In this document: one piece after another, positions 18,099-26,819 of the stretch
How positions within the stretch are numbered: position 1 is the stretch's first letter
How the letters are laid out: the number at the start of each line of letters is the position of its first letter
NCBI RefSeq assembly: GCF_003958645.1
Contig: NZ_RXLO01000003.1
Coordinates: 434,001 to 498,000, forward strand
Direction: 5' to 3'
Source of the DNA: Chitinophaga rhizosphaerae
GTDB taxonomy: Bacteria > Bacteroidota > Bacteroidia > Chitinophagales > Chitinophagaceae
DNA length: 64,000 bases
The notes under the pieces: generated by a model
Told to the model about the DNA's origin: nothing
Databases searched by the model: none
What the model saw: the letters and a program-made list of their open reading frames with translations, nothing else
Made by a program: the position numbers and the translations under genes

Positions 18099-19105
18099 CA
18101 GGCGGAGGTTTCGGTTTCTTCTTCGCCGCCGAACGCCGTGCGCACGGCTTCCGCGGGTAGGTCGTTTTCCTGTAGAAAGCGCGCCAGTACGCTGCTGAAC
18201 CCATGGGTAACGAATACTTTTTCCGCGCCGGTTTGTCTGATCGTTTGCAGCAATCCCGGCCAATCTGCATGGTCGGAAATCGCGAAGCCTGCATCGGCGT
18301 TCATTCTCCGGGTGTTCCCGCGTACCTGCATCCACCCGCTGCAAACACCGAGCGAATAGGGCGAGAATTTCTTCATCCACGCAGAATCCGCCGCGGAAGG
18401 CGGTGCGATGATGAGCTGGTTTTTCATTTCGCTTTTGTTCGTTTCCGGGGTGATAAGCTCCACCGCCGGAAGGGGCCATCCTGCTGAAAGTAGCGACTGA
18501 TGGGCGTTGTAGATCGCTCCATGCACGAAGAAGCGCTTCCCCGTATGCGCTAAATTGTATAAAAGCCGCTGCGCCTTGCCGAGACTGTACGCCACCAGGA
18601 TACTTTGTTTCCCCGCGGCCTCGTTTTCCCGCATCCAGCCTTCGATATCGCTGAAAATCGCCGTCTGCGGCCGCCAGCGGTAGATCGGCAGCCCGAAAGT
18701 GCTTTCAGTAATGAACGTATGGCATTTCACGGGTTCGAACGCACCGGAGATACCGTCGTTCTCCGTTTTATAATCGCCGCTGGCCACCCAGGACTGCCCG
18801 CCCACCGTCACTTTCACCTGCGCAGAACCGATCATGTGGCCGGCCGGATACAACGATACTTCCGCGCCGCCTATCCTCACCGTCTCTCCCCAACCCGCGC
18901 CCTGCACGGAAATATCCTTCCCCAGCCGCAATCGCAGCAAGGGCACGGAATCGTTCGTACAGAGGTAATGCCGGCTGCCCAAACGGGCGTGGTCGGAATG
19001 CGCGTGCGTGATCACGGCGCGGTCTGCGGGCTTCCAGGGGTCGATGTAAAAATCGCCCGCAGGACAGTAAATGCCGCCTTCGGTGAATGTGAGAACGGGT
19101 TGCAT
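18098..19105 (-). CDS. Ligase-associated MBL-fold exonuclease
   Basis: A 335-residue metallo-beta-lactamase-fold nuclease with beta-CASP features. The HAHSDH signature (34-39), GHMIGSAQ (motif 3) and SGDYKTE (motif 4) supply metal ligands, and the second half holds GFAISDHADW and VFVTHG. It belongs to the exonuclease member of the four-gene ligase-associated damage response set, related to SNM1/Artemis nucleases. It overlaps the ligase gene by one base. No shared operator with the LexA-like regulon was seen upstream. Confidence 0.9.
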   Translation of the reverse strand: MQPVLTFTEGGIYCPAGDFYIDPWKPADRAVITHAHSDHARLGSRHYLCTNDSVPLLRLRLGKDISVQGAGWGETVRIGGAEVSLYPAGHMIGSAQVKVTVGGQSWVASGDYKTENDGISGAFEPVKCHTFITESTFGLPIYRWRPQTAIFSDIEGWMRENEAAGKQSILVAYSLGKAQRLLYNLAHTGKRFFVHGAIYNAHQSLLSAGWPLPAVELITPETNKSEMKNQLIIAPPSAADSAWMKKFSPYSLGVCSGWMQVRGNTRRMNADAGFAISDHADWPGLLQTIRQTGAEKVFVTHGFSSVLARFLQENDLPAEAVRTAFGGEEETETSA

Positions 19106-19161
19106 GGATACCTGAATCTACAACAAAAACCGGTCCGCCTGGTTGGGAGATCGGGGAATAA

Positions 19162-19188
19162 AAAAAGACCGGGGAAACCGGTCTTTTT
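19162..19188 (-). terminator. Terminator of the periplasmic-binding lipoprotein gene
   Basis: AAAAAGACCGG, short loop, CCGGTCTTTTT (19162-19188). The minus-strand transcript from the gene ending at 19210 would terminate here; the symmetric A and T tracts could also work on the plus strand. Confidence 0.82.
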
Positions 19189-19209
19189 CTGTAATCATTT
19201 ATTTATCAA

Positions 19210-20535
19210 TCAGTTGATAGCATTCATCTTAAAGTCTGCGCTATCGCCTTTCTGGATGATATAGATGTTCTTGTTTTCGAAATAATCCGGCGTTTCTGCG
19301 TCTTCCTGGAGGTAAACAGGTTGATAATTGAACGTTGTGAAGAGGCGGTTGCCCGGTTTGTTGAGGTCTTTGTTGAAATACACCCCATCCTGCGCGAGCG
19401 CCTTCACGAAATACCAGGTAGCCTCGAATCCTTTAAACGCCATGTCTGACGGGCGGGATTTATACTTGTGGCGGAACGCGTCTGCCAGGTATTTAGAAAA
19501 AACATCTGTCTTATCGTTGTAATAAGGTGAGGTATAATACATCGTCATCCCCTCGAACTCGGGCTCCTTGAACTTCATCACGTCCCAGGTCGGCATGCCG
19601 AAAACATGCAAGGGGTAAGTGGCGCGTTGGGTCGACAGCTTGCGGAGGATGTTTTTGGCGCCGGCTTCGTCGAGCGCGGTCACGATAAGCGCGTTCGGCC
19701 GGTCGGCCAGCAGTAACTGCGAGATTTGCGATTCCGTGGTGGCATCGCTCCAGATCAGTTCGCGCACGCGGGACTTATTGCCGTAGTTCATCCTGTCGTA
19801 CGCAGCCTTGATATTGGCATAAATGCCGGCTTCGAAGGGCGTATTGCGGCGAACCACCACGATGTTTTTGTTGGCGAACCCGCGCTGCACGTAATCATGC
19901 ACGGCTTCCACGTTGGAGCGGAGGGTGCTGTTGGTGATGAGGAAGAAAGGGTTGTTGGAGATACCGCCATCGTTGGGATAGGTGGCGGAAACGAAGTTGA
20001 TTTCATTCCGTTTCGCGAAATCGCTGATGACTTTGATCTCGGGCAAGGAAACAGAACCGATGATAAGGTCGGTATTGTCGAGCCGGCGGCTGCGGATGAG
20101 GCTGGCCGCGTCGTTCGTCCGGGATTTGCTGTCGAATATCTGCACATTGAGTTTCACGCCGAGGCGGGAAAGGGAATCGAGGGCGAGTTGGGCGCCTTCG
20201 TAGAATTCGAGGCCGGCGAGCACGTAGCGGGGCATGGTGCGGCCGGGGATTTCGAGGCCGTTGGCAAAAACGGAATCGAGATACAGGGGTGCGAAGATGG
20301 CGACGTTATAGGCGTCTTTCTTCACTTCCTTTGCGAATGCGGGAACATTGAAGGGAGCCCTGGCAGCGGGTTTCTCTTCAACCGGTTTTTTGGGCTCTTC
20401 CTTTTCCGGCTTGCTCAGTTCGGGAGGCGGGCCATCCGTTTTCTGAGGCGCCTGGCGGAAGATGCTACAGGCGGAAAGCAGGAGGGCGAAAGACATATTG
20501 AGTGCCAGCTTGCCCGGGTTGTTCGTTCGGTTCAT
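19210..20535 (-). CDS. Lipoprotein with a type I periplasmic-binding fold
   Basis: A 441-residue lipoprotein. The signal peptide ends in a lipobox (LLLSAC, Cys near 22), followed by a Pro/Glu/Lys-rich linker (about 30-60). The rest (about 75-435) resembles the branched-chain amino acid receptor (Peripla_BP_6) fold: NVAIFAPLYLDS, then GSVSLPEIKVISDFAKRNEI and a second lobe with DVMKFKEPEFEGM and GFEATWYFVKAL. Related Bacteroidota proteins often carry LysM domains instead of the linker. There is no ABC transporter nearby, so it may be an envelope or sensing protein and not a transporter subunit. Confidence 0.75.
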   Translation of the reverse strand: MNRTNNPGKLALNMSFALLLSACSIFRQAPQKTDGPPPELSKPEKEEPKKPVEEKPAARAPFNVPAFAKEVKKDAYNVAIFAPLYLDSVFANGLEIPGRTMPRYVLAGLEFYEGAQLALDSLSRLGVKLNVQIFDSKSRTNDAASLIRSRRLDNTDLIIGSVSLPEIKVISDFAKRNEINFVSATYPNDGGISNNPFFLITNSTLRSNVEAVHDYVQRGFANKNIVVVRRNTPFEAGIYANIKAAYDRMNYGNKSRVRELIWSDATTESQISQLLLADRPNALIVTALDEAGAKNILRKLSTQRATYPLHVFGMPTWDVMKFKEPEFEGMTMYYTSPYYNDKTDVFSKYLADAFRHKYKSRPSDMAFKGFEATWYFVKALAQDGVYFNKDLNKPGNRLFTTFNYQPVYLQEDAETPDYFENKNIYIIQKGDSADFKMNAIN

Positions 20536-20572
20536 GAGGCCAAATTTGCAAAAATCATTCCATGGATAAAAA

Positions 20573-20622
20573 CAGTTACGAATTACAAATGAAAAAAAAC
20601 GTTCATCCGTAATTCGTAACTG
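20573..20622. repeat. Perfect 14-bp inverted repeat between guaA and the lipoprotein gene
   Basis: CAGTTACGAATTAC (20573-20586) is the exact reverse complement of GTAATTCGTAACTG (20609-20622). An inner ATGAA/TTCAT stem lies at 20589-20606. The loop holds eight A, giving a T run on the minus strand. It lies 18 bases after the guaA stop and may serve as its terminator, though the T run is in the loop and not after the stem. Confidence 0.75.
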
Positions 20623-20640
20623 CTCATTCGTTGAAGGGAA

Positions 20641-22179
20641 TTATTCCCATTCGATAGTAGCCGGCGGTTTGGAGCTGATGTCGTACACCACGCGGTTGAT
20701 ACCTTTTACCTTATTAATAATGTCGTTCGATACTTTGGCGAGGAACTCGTAAGGGAGGTGCGCCCAGTCTGCCGTCATCCCGTCGGTCGATGTAACGGCA
20801 CGGAGGGCAACGGTGAACTCGTAAGTCCGTTCATCGCCCATTACGCCAACGCTTTGTACGGGGAGGAGGATGGTGCCTGCCTGCCAAACCTGGTTATAGA
20901 GTCCCATTTCGCGGAGCAGTTCGATGTAGATGGCGTCTGCTTCCTGGAGCATGTGCACCTTTTCGGGGGTGATTTCTCCGAGGATGCGGATGGCCAGGCC
21001 CGGGCCGGGGAAGGGATGGCGGGCGAGGAAGATGTCGCTGATGCCGATTTCCTTGCCAACGCGGCGGACTTCGTCTTTAAAGAGGAAGCGGAGCGGTTCC
21101 ACCAGTCCCATATTCATCTTTTCCGGCAGGCCGCCCACGTTGTGGTGGGATTTGATGGTGGCCGACGGGCCGTTCACGGAAACGGATTCGATCACATCCG
21201 GGTAAATGGTGCCCTGGCCGAGGAACTTAATGTCTGTCAACGCTTTAGATTCCTGCTGGAACACCTCGATGAAGAGGCGGCCGATGATCTTGCGCTTGGT
21301 TTCGGGATCGGAAACACCTTTCAGTTCGCCATAGAACAGCTCTTTCGCGTTTACGCCTTTTACGTTGAGGCCCATGTGTTTATAGGAATCCAGCACGGTC
21401 TCGAACTCGTCTTTGCGCAGCAGCCCGTTGTCTACGAACACGCAATACAGGTTCTGTCCGATAGCTTTGTGGATCAGCTCGGCAGCCACGGTAGAGTCTA
21501 CCCCGCCGCTCAGCGCCATTACCACTTTGCTGTCTCCCACCTGTGCCTTGATACGGGCTACGGTTTCCTGAACGAAAGCCGCGGGCGTCCAGTCCTGGTG
21601 CATTCCGCAGATATGGACGAGGAAGTTGCGGATGATTTGTTTCCCTTCGATGGAGTGCGTCACTTCGGGGTGGAACTGCACGGCATGAACGGGGTATTTG
21701 GCGAGGGTGAGGCTTTTGAAGGCCGCCACCGGGATGTTGTCTGTATGCGCGATGGGGGTGAACACTTCGGGCAGGCGAACGATCGTGTCTGCATGGCTCA
21801 TCCACACCTGGCTTTTCAGGTTTACGTCGTAGAAAAGGGGCTCTTCCTTGTTGGAATGTTCCAGGAACGCACGGCCGTATTCACGGGTGCTGCTCTTGGC
21901 CACCTCGCCGCCGAAAACCTTGGCCATCAGCTGGGCGCCGTAGCAAACCCCCAGCACGGGTACACGCGCCGCCATGGCGGCAATGTCTACCACAGGCGCC
22001 TGCGGGTCGTTTACGGAAAAAGGAGAACCGGAAAGAATAATGCCTTTAATACTGTCTTCCCATTCAATGGGCTTGTTACATGGCTGTATTTCACAATAAG
22101 TATTCAGTTCCCGGATGCAACGTGCAATCAGCTGCGTATACTGGGACCCGAAATCGAGGATCAGGATCTTTTCTGTCAT
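20641..22179 (-). CDS. guaA: GMP synthase (glutamine-hydrolysing)
   Basis: A 512-residue GMP synthetase (EC 6.3.5.2) converting XMP to GMP. The glutamine amidotransferase domain (about 1-195) has [14 protein letters not shown] at the start, the GVCYGAQ nucleophile elbow and the HPEVTHS triad histidine. The ATP pyrophosphatase domain follows with SGGVDSTV, and the dimerisation domain ends at TIEWE. The ATG at 22179 is chosen: it matches the conserved N-terminus and follows a TATCTTTG promoter element by seven bases. Confidence 0.95.
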   Translation of the reverse strand: MTEKILILDFGSQYTQLIARCIRELNTYCEIQPCNKPIEWEDSIKGIILSGSPFSVNDPQAPVVDIAAMAARVPVLGVCYGAQLMAKVFGGEVAKSSTREYGRAFLEHSNKEEPLFYDVNLKSQVWMSHADTIVRLPEVFTPIAHTDNIPVAAFKSLTLAKYPVHAVQFHPEVTHSIEGKQIIRNFLVHICGMHQDWTPAAFVQETVARIKAQVGDSKVVMALSGGVDSTVAAELIHKAIGQNLYCVFVDNGLLRKDEFETVLDSYKHMGLNVKGVNAKELFYGELKGVSDPETKRKIIGRLFIEVFQQESKALTDIKFLGQGTIYPDVIESVSVNGPSATIKSHHNVGGLPEKMNMGLVEPLRFLFKDEVRRVGKEIGISDIFLARHPFPGPGLAIRILGEITPEKVHMLQEADAIYIELLREMGLYNQVWQAGTILLPVQSVGVMGDERTYEFTVALRAVTSTDGMTADWAHLPYEFLAKVSNDIINKVKGINRVVYDISSKPPATIEWE

Positions 22180-22186
22180 GGTGGTG

Positions 22187-22194
22187 CAAAGATA
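22187..22194 (-). promoter_or_regulatory. -7 promoter element of guaA
   Basis: TATCTTTG on the minus strand, an exact TAnnTTTG match ending seven bases before the ATG. The leader is expected to be only a few bases long. Confidence 0.6.
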
Positions 22195-22314
22195 AAGGAA
22201 TTTCGGACTTCGGATTTTGCTTTCCCGCAGATTCGCCCGAAATTGCCATCGTCCCGTATCTGGATATTTTATCGTATTTTTCGCCCAATACCCTGATTCT
22301 AAATCAACTGCTGT

Positions 22315-23028
22315 ATGAAAACGCAATTCACCCTGATGGCGCTCCTCCTCGTTGCCCTGCCGTTCCTTTCGGCCTGCGACCAGGTCAGCGGCAGCGGCCG
22401 CGTAGCCACTGAAACCCGCAACGTCAAGCCCTTTTCCCGCCTCGAAGTACAAGGAAGTATGGACGTTTACGTCACCAAAGGGTCTGGCGGTTCCGCCACG
22501 CTCGAAGCAGAAGACAATATTCTCCCGCTTATCGAATTAATAGAAGACGGTGACAAACTCCGGATCAAATTCAGGAATAATGTAAATATCCGTACACATA
22601 AAGATGTGAAAGTTGAACTTGCCACCGACCAGCTGACCGACGTGGAACTGGCCGGTTCGGGGGATATTAAGATCGGCAGCCATTTCACGGCCGACCGCCC
22701 CGTTCGCCTGAGCATCGCCGGCAGCGGCGATATGGAAGCGGCTTTCAGCGCACCCGAGATCAGGCTGAGCATCGCCGGCGCGGGAGACATCGACCTGAAG
22801 GGCGAAACCCGCGACATGAGCGTAGACATCGCCGGCAGCGGCAACTGTAATGCGTTCGACCTCATGGCTGAAACGGCCGAAGTGAAAATCGCCGGCAGCG
22901 GAAATATCAAACTGCACGCCAGCCGGACCCTCAAGGCTTCCATCCTGGGCTCGGGCGATATATATTATAAAGGAGAGCCTTCCATTAACGTGGACAAAAT
23001 GGGCTCCGGGGGCGTCCACAAGCAATAA
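22315..23028 (+). CDS. GIN-domain (DUF2807) lipoprotein
   Basis: A 237-residue lipoprotein. The signal peptide ends at a lipobox (FLSAC, Cys near 21). The mature part is a right-handed beta-helix-like repeat, with recurring AGSGDI/AGSGNI turns (at least six) typical of the putative auto-transporter adhesin head GIN domain. These proteins are common in Bacteroidota and mostly uncharacterised; a cell-surface or periplasmic adhesive role is inferred. It ends 57 bases before the flexirubin operon start, which has its own promoter. Confidence 0.85.
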   Translation: MKTQFTLMALLLVALPFLSACDQVSGSGRVATETRNVKPFSRLEVQGSMDVYVTKGSGGSATLEAEDNILPLIELIEDGDKLRIKFRNNVNIRTHKDVKVELATDQLTDVELAGSGDIKIGSHFTADRPVRLSIAGSGDMEAAFSAPEIRLSIAGAGDIDLKGETRDMSVDIAGSGNCNAFDLMAETAEVKIAGSGNIKLHASRTLKASILGSGDIYYKGEPSINVDKMGSGGVHKQ

Positions 23029-23046
23029 CAAATTGAAAAACTTTTG

Positions 23047-23054
23047 TATGTTTG
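23047..23054 (+). promoter_or_regulatory. -7 promoter element of the flexirubin-type operon
   Basis: TATGTTTG is an exact TAnnTTTG match, 31 bases upstream of the darA ATG. No TTTG was found at the expected -33 position. It probably drives the operon that runs to 31443. Confidence 0.5.
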
Positions 23055-23085
23055 CTGTTTTTTTAGGAACATACGACCGCCGTAT

Positions 23086-24012
23086 ATGAGTCAACTTCCG
23101 AAGATATTAGTGGTGTATTACACCCAAACGGGCCAGCTGAAGAGAATCATTGATCATGTGTTAGCGCCATTGCAAGGCAAGGCCGAGATACAGTTCGAGG
23201 AGATCGTGCCGGTGAAGGATTTCCCATTCCCCTGGCCCAAACAGCGTTTTTTCGATACCATGCCGGAAACCGTGTTGGGCAAACCCCAGCCCATCCAACC
23301 CCTGAAAATTAACCCGGACGAGCATTTCGACCTGGTGTTGCTGGCGTACCAGCCCTGGTTCCTTTCTCCCTCGCAGCCCATCGCCGCTTTCCTGCAAAGC
23401 GAAGAAGGGAAGCGCCTCCTGAAAGGGAAACCCGTGGTGACCCTGCTCGGCTGCCGCAACATGTGGATCAATGCACAGGAGAAGGTGAAACGCTACCTGC
23501 ACGCCGCCGGCGCCCAACTGGCCGGGAACATCGCGCTGGTAGACAAGCACCCGAACCTCGTGTCCCTCATCACCATCCTCCGCTGGGCCACCAAAGGCAA
23601 GAAAGACGCGTTCTTCGTTTTCCCGCCCGCAGGCGTCCAGGAAAAGGAGATCGTGGAATCTTCCCGCTTTGCCGCGCCCATCGGCAACGCGCTGGCCAAA
23701 AAGGAATTCGGCGACCTGCACCAAAACCTTCTGGCGCTGAACAGCGTGGAAGTAGACCCGGGGCTCATCGTCCTCGAAATGCGCGGCGTAAAGCCGTTCC
23801 GGTTCTGGGCCAATTACATCAGCAAAGCCGGTGAACCGGGGAGCCCCGCCCGCCAGGGCCGTGTTACCATGTACCGCGTCATCCTCCTCGCCGCCATTCC
23901 CATCCTCACCCCTTTCACCACCGTCGCCAGTTGGCTGCAACTCACGATCGGCAGGAAGAAACTTAATGAGGACGTTACGTATTACAAAGGAATACAACTC
24001 CGCGAAAACTGA
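23086..24012 (+). CDS. darA: DarA-like dialkylresorcinol biosynthesis protein (flavodoxin-like)
   Basis: A 308-residue protein. The N-terminal KILVVYYTQTGQLKRIIDHV is a flavodoxin-like phosphate-binding strand-loop-helix, and a hydrophobic segment lies near 265-290. Proteins of this type are called dialkylresorcinol condensing enzyme (DarA) and precede DarB in flexirubin clusters. DarA is thought to aromatise the cyclohexanedione made by DarB to the resorcinol, which suits a flavin fold. The ATG at 23086 is used because upstream codons are not convincing. First gene of the operon. Confidence 0.78.
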   Translation: MSQLPKILVVYYTQTGQLKRIIDHVLAPLQGKAEIQFEEIVPVKDFPFPWPKQRFFDTMPETVLGKPQPIQPLKINPDEHFDLVLLAYQPWFLSPSQPIAAFLQSEEGKRLLKGKPVVTLLGCRNMWINAQEKVKRYLHAAGAQLAGNIALVDKHPNLVSLITILRWATKGKKDAFFVFPPAGVQEKEIVESSRFAAPIGNALAKKEFGDLHQNLLALNSVEVDPGLIVLEMRGVKPFRFWANYISKAGEPGSPARQGRVTMYRVILLAAIPILTPFTTVASWLQLTIGRKKLNEDVTYYKGIQLREN

Positions 24013-24119
24013 ATTAATTCTATATTTACGGCCGCTTAATCAATTTAACAACCCTGAAATGATTCCGGCGCCCCGGTGCCGACTATTCAGAACGAGTAAA
24101 AAACGGACAATTCACTGCG

Positions 24120-25256
24120 ATGAAAGAAGTATATATTACGAGGCTCTCCAAATTTTTGCCGAACGAGCCGGTAGCGAATGAAGAAATGGAAAGCATCCTC
24201 GGTATGGTGGATGGAAAACCTTCCCGGGCGAGGAACATCATCCTGGGAAACAACAAGATCAAAACGCGTTATTATGCGCAGAACAAGAACGGGCAAAGCA
24301 CGCACACCAACGCGGAAATGACCGCAAACGCAGTGGCCAGCCTGTTCGACGATAAATTCCCCATCACCCAAATGCAACTTCTGGCCTGTGGCACTACCAG
24401 CCCCGACCAGCTGCTGCCCAACCACGCAGCCATGGTGCACGGCATCCTCAAATGCCAGCCCGTGGAACTGATCGCCGCCACCGGCGCCTGCGCGGCCGGT
24501 ATGCAGGCTTTCAAATACGCCTGGATGTCTGTTAAGTGCGGCAACACCGCCAACGCCGTGAGCACCGGTTCCGAAAAATTCTCCGCCTGGCTGCTGTCCC
24601 GCAACTTCGAACCGGAAACGGATAACCTGAAAACACTCACCGAAAATCCCATCATCGCTTTCGAAAAAGATTTTCTCCGCTGGATGCTGTCTGACGGCGC
24701 CAGCGCCGCCCTGTTCCAGGACAAGCCCAACGATGAAGGGCTCAGCCTGCGGGTAGACTGGGTGGAAATTGCCTCGTACGCGCATGAGCTCGAAACCTGC
24801 ATGTACGCCGGCGCCGTGAAGAACGAAGACGGCTCCACCAAAGGCTGGACCGACATGACGCCCGAAGAATGGGCCGCCAACAGCGTCTTCTCCTTCAAGC
24901 AGGACACCCGCCTGCTCGGCAAGAACATCGTGCCTTCCGGAGCACAGATGTGGAAAGACCTCGTCGAAAAATATAACATCGATATCGATAAGCTCACCTG
25001 GTTCCTGCCGCACCTCTCTTCCGAATTCTTCCGTTTCAAGATCGATGAAGAGATCGCGCGGCTGGGCGTGCATATCCCGCAGGAAAAATGGTTTACCAAC
25101 CTGACCCGCGTCGGCAACGTGGGCACGGCTTCCCCGTATTTCATGCTGGAAGAACTGCTGAACCAGGGCATGCTGAAGAAAGGCGATACGATCGTGATGA
25201 TGGTGCCCGAAAGCGCACGCTTCTCGTATGCTTACGCCGGCATCACCGTTGTCTAA
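24120..25256 (+). CDS. darB: DarB-like ketosynthase (3-oxoacyl-ACP synthase III family)
   Basis: A 378-residue FabH-like condensing enzyme. The catalytic triad is present: Cys124 in AATGACAAGMQ, His298 in WFLPHLSS and Asn333 in VGNVGTASPY. DarB enzymes join two beta-keto acyl thioesters and cyclise them to a 1,3-cyclohexanedione, the precursor of dialkylresorcinol in flexirubin pigments. The length and the LACGTTSPDQLLPN stretch fit the family. It lies 107 bases after darA. A strong hairpin follows before the next gene. Confidence 0.87.
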   Translation: MKEVYITRLSKFLPNEPVANEEMESILGMVDGKPSRARNIILGNNKIKTRYYAQNKNGQSTHTNAEMTANAVASLFDDKFPITQMQLLACGTTSPDQLLPNHAAMVHGILKCQPVELIAATGACAAGMQAFKYAWMSVKCGNTANAVSTGSEKFSAWLLSRNFEPETDNLKTLTENPIIAFEKDFLRWMLSDGASAALFQDKPNDEGLSLRVDWVEIASYAHELETCMYAGAVKNEDGSTKGWTDMTPEEWAANSVFSFKQDTRLLGKNIVPSGAQMWKDLVEKYNIDIDKLTWFLPHLSSEFFRFKIDEEIARLGVHIPQEKWFTNLTRVGNVGTASPYFMLEELLNQGMLKKGDTIVMMVPESARFSYAYAGITVV

Positions 25257-25289
25257 GCCTTTTTACCGGCCGAAAATAAACGAACTACC

Positions 25290-25326
25290 ATGCAGCAGCC
25301 GCCGGAAAATCCGGTGCCTGCTGCAT
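25290..25326 (+). promoter_or_regulatory. Stem-loop within the flexirubin operon, after darB
   Basis: ATGCAGCAG (25290-25298) pairs with CTGCTGCAT (25318-25326), with an inner CCGG/CCGG stem. Only three T follow, so it is a weak terminator at most. It could reduce read-through into the downstream genes or protect the darAB mRNA end. Confidence 0.55.
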
Positions 25327-25377
25327 TTCAAATAATATCAGGGAGCTGATCCCTCATCAACGAAAAAACTGCACAAC

Positions 25378-25800
25378 ATGAAAAAAGATGAAGTTCCGCA
25401 GGACGGCGACAACCTGCATCACGGTACGTTCAAGCAACTTTTCTACGCAGTGGACCAGCAGGGCGATTACACTACGGCCACCAGCATCGGCTGGGAACCG
25501 GAAAACGTGGCGCTCAGCCAGGCCTGGGATGAAGTGGAACAGCGTGTGGCCGATACGAAATCCAAAGTGGAAGCGGGAGCACTAAGCCCTGTCGCCTATT
25601 ACATGGAACGTACCTTGCTCGACCTTCCGCTACTGGCCCTCAAAGCCGGCAAATTCCAGTGGCAGGTAAAACGGCATATGAAACCCCAGGTATTCAAAGG
25701 CCTGTCAGACAAGATGATCGACCGCTATGCGGAAATTTTCGGCATCCCCGCCCAGGCCCTCCGCAGCGGCGAACTGCTTCCATTCAAGCGCCCAGCATAA
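25378..25800 (+). CDS. Small conserved-type protein of the flexirubin operon, function unknown
   Basis: A 140-residue hydrophilic protein with no signal peptide or membrane segment. The visible landmarks are HHGTFKQLFYAVDQQGDY near 15, a helical middle, and the C-terminal MIDRYAEIFGIPAQALRSG. It is placed between darB and the BtrH-like gene, nine bases before the latter. I do not recognise a catalytic motif. The position suggests a role as an accessory factor of pigment assembly. Confidence 0.65.
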   Translation: MKKDEVPQDGDNLHHGTFKQLFYAVDQQGDYTTATSIGWEPENVALSQAWDEVEQRVADTKSKVEAGALSPVAYYMERTLLDLPLLALKAGKFQWQVKRHMKPQVFKGLSDKMIDRYAEIFGIPAQALRSGELLPFKRPA

Positions 25801-25809
25801 CGAACAGAC

Positions 25810-26808
25810 ATGACACAATTCAGCCACACGCAAACCGCCCACTGTGAAAGCGGCGTAATATCCAACCTCTTCGGCCATCATGGTCTCCAGATCAGCGAGC
25901 CCATGGCCTTCGGGATCGGGGCCGGCATCTTTTTCGGCCACCTGCCTTTCGTGAAAGTGAACGGCGTGCCCGGCACCACCTACCGCATCTGGCCCGGCGC
26001 CATCTTTTCCCGCGCTTGCAAAAGGCTCGGCGTTACGATGGAATCGCGCAAGTTCAGCAGTGTGGACAGCGCCATGAAAACCCTCGACGAACTGGTCGGG
26101 GACGGCGTGCCGGTCGGATTGCAATCCAGCGTGTACTATCTTCCATATTTCCCGGAATCGTACCGCTTCCATTTCAACGCGCATAACCTCGTGGTATACG
26201 GTAAGGACGGAGACGATTACCTCGTTTCCGATCCCATCATGGACACCGTAACCCGCATCGATACCGAAAATCTCGTCCGCGCCCGCTTCGCCAAAGGGTT
26301 CCCCGCGCCGAAAGGCAAAATGTATTACCCCGTGAGCGTGCCGAAGGAAGTGGATTTCCGCGGCCCGGTGAAAGCCGGCATCGACCAGGCCTGCCATTAC
26401 ATGCTCAAGATCCCCGTTCCCATGTTCGGCGTGAAAGGCATCCGGTTCCTCGCTAAAAGGATGAAAGATTATCCCGCCAAAGCGGGAGACCGCAAAGCCG
26501 CGCTTTACCTCGGTAACGTGATCCGCATGCAGGAAGAGATCGGGACCGGCGGCGCCGGGTTCCGGTTCATGTACGCCGCCTTCCTCCAGGAAGCCGGTTC
26601 GCTGCTGGACAAGCCCGGGCTGATAGACGCAGGCCGCGAACTGACGCAGGTGGGCGACGCCTGGCGTAACTTTGCCGCCCATGCAGGGCGCGTCTGCAAA
26701 GCGCGTTCGGCCGACAACGTTTCCTACGGCGAACTGGGCAAAATGCTCCTGCAGATCGCCGATATGGAAGAAAAAGTATTCCGCCGCCTGTCTACCGTTA
26801 AACTCTGA
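25810..26808 (+). CDS. BtrH-like acyltransferase (BtrH N-terminal plus DUF4872-like region)
   Basis: A 332-residue cytosolic protein. The N-terminus has the BtrH pattern with a candidate nucleophile in HCESG (His11, Cys12), then GHHGLQISEPMAFGIGAGIFF, and a papain-like partner region FHFNAHNLVVYGKDGDDYLVSDP near 118-142 that could supply the His and Asp. In butirosin synthesis BtrH moves an acyl group from a carrier protein to an amine. In a flexirubin operon with its own carrier protein, it could form the ester between the aryl polyene acid and the resorcinol. This is inference. Confidence 0.7.
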   Translation: MTQFSHTQTAHCESGVISNLFGHHGLQISEPMAFGIGAGIFFGHLPFVKVNGVPGTTYRIWPGAIFSRACKRLGVTMESRKFSSVDSAMKTLDELVGDGVPVGLQSSVYYLPYFPESYRFHFNAHNLVVYGKDGDDYLVSDPIMDTVTRIDTENLVRARFAKGFPAPKGKMYYPVSVPKEVDFRGPVKAGIDQACHYMLKIPVPMFGVKGIRFLAKRMKDYPAKAGDRKAALYLGNVIRMQEEIGTGGAGFRFMYAAFLQEAGSLLDKPGLIDAGRELTQVGDAWRNFAAHAGRVCKARSADNVSYGELGKMLLQIADMEEKVFRRLSTVKL

Positions 26809-26819
26809 GGAAAAGCGAC

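Noticed and set aside
18099..18479. Upstream extension of the DNA ligase gene
   Set aside because: The extension lies wholly within the exonuclease gene; the ATG at 18098 overlaps the exonuclease stop and matches the ligase N-terminus.
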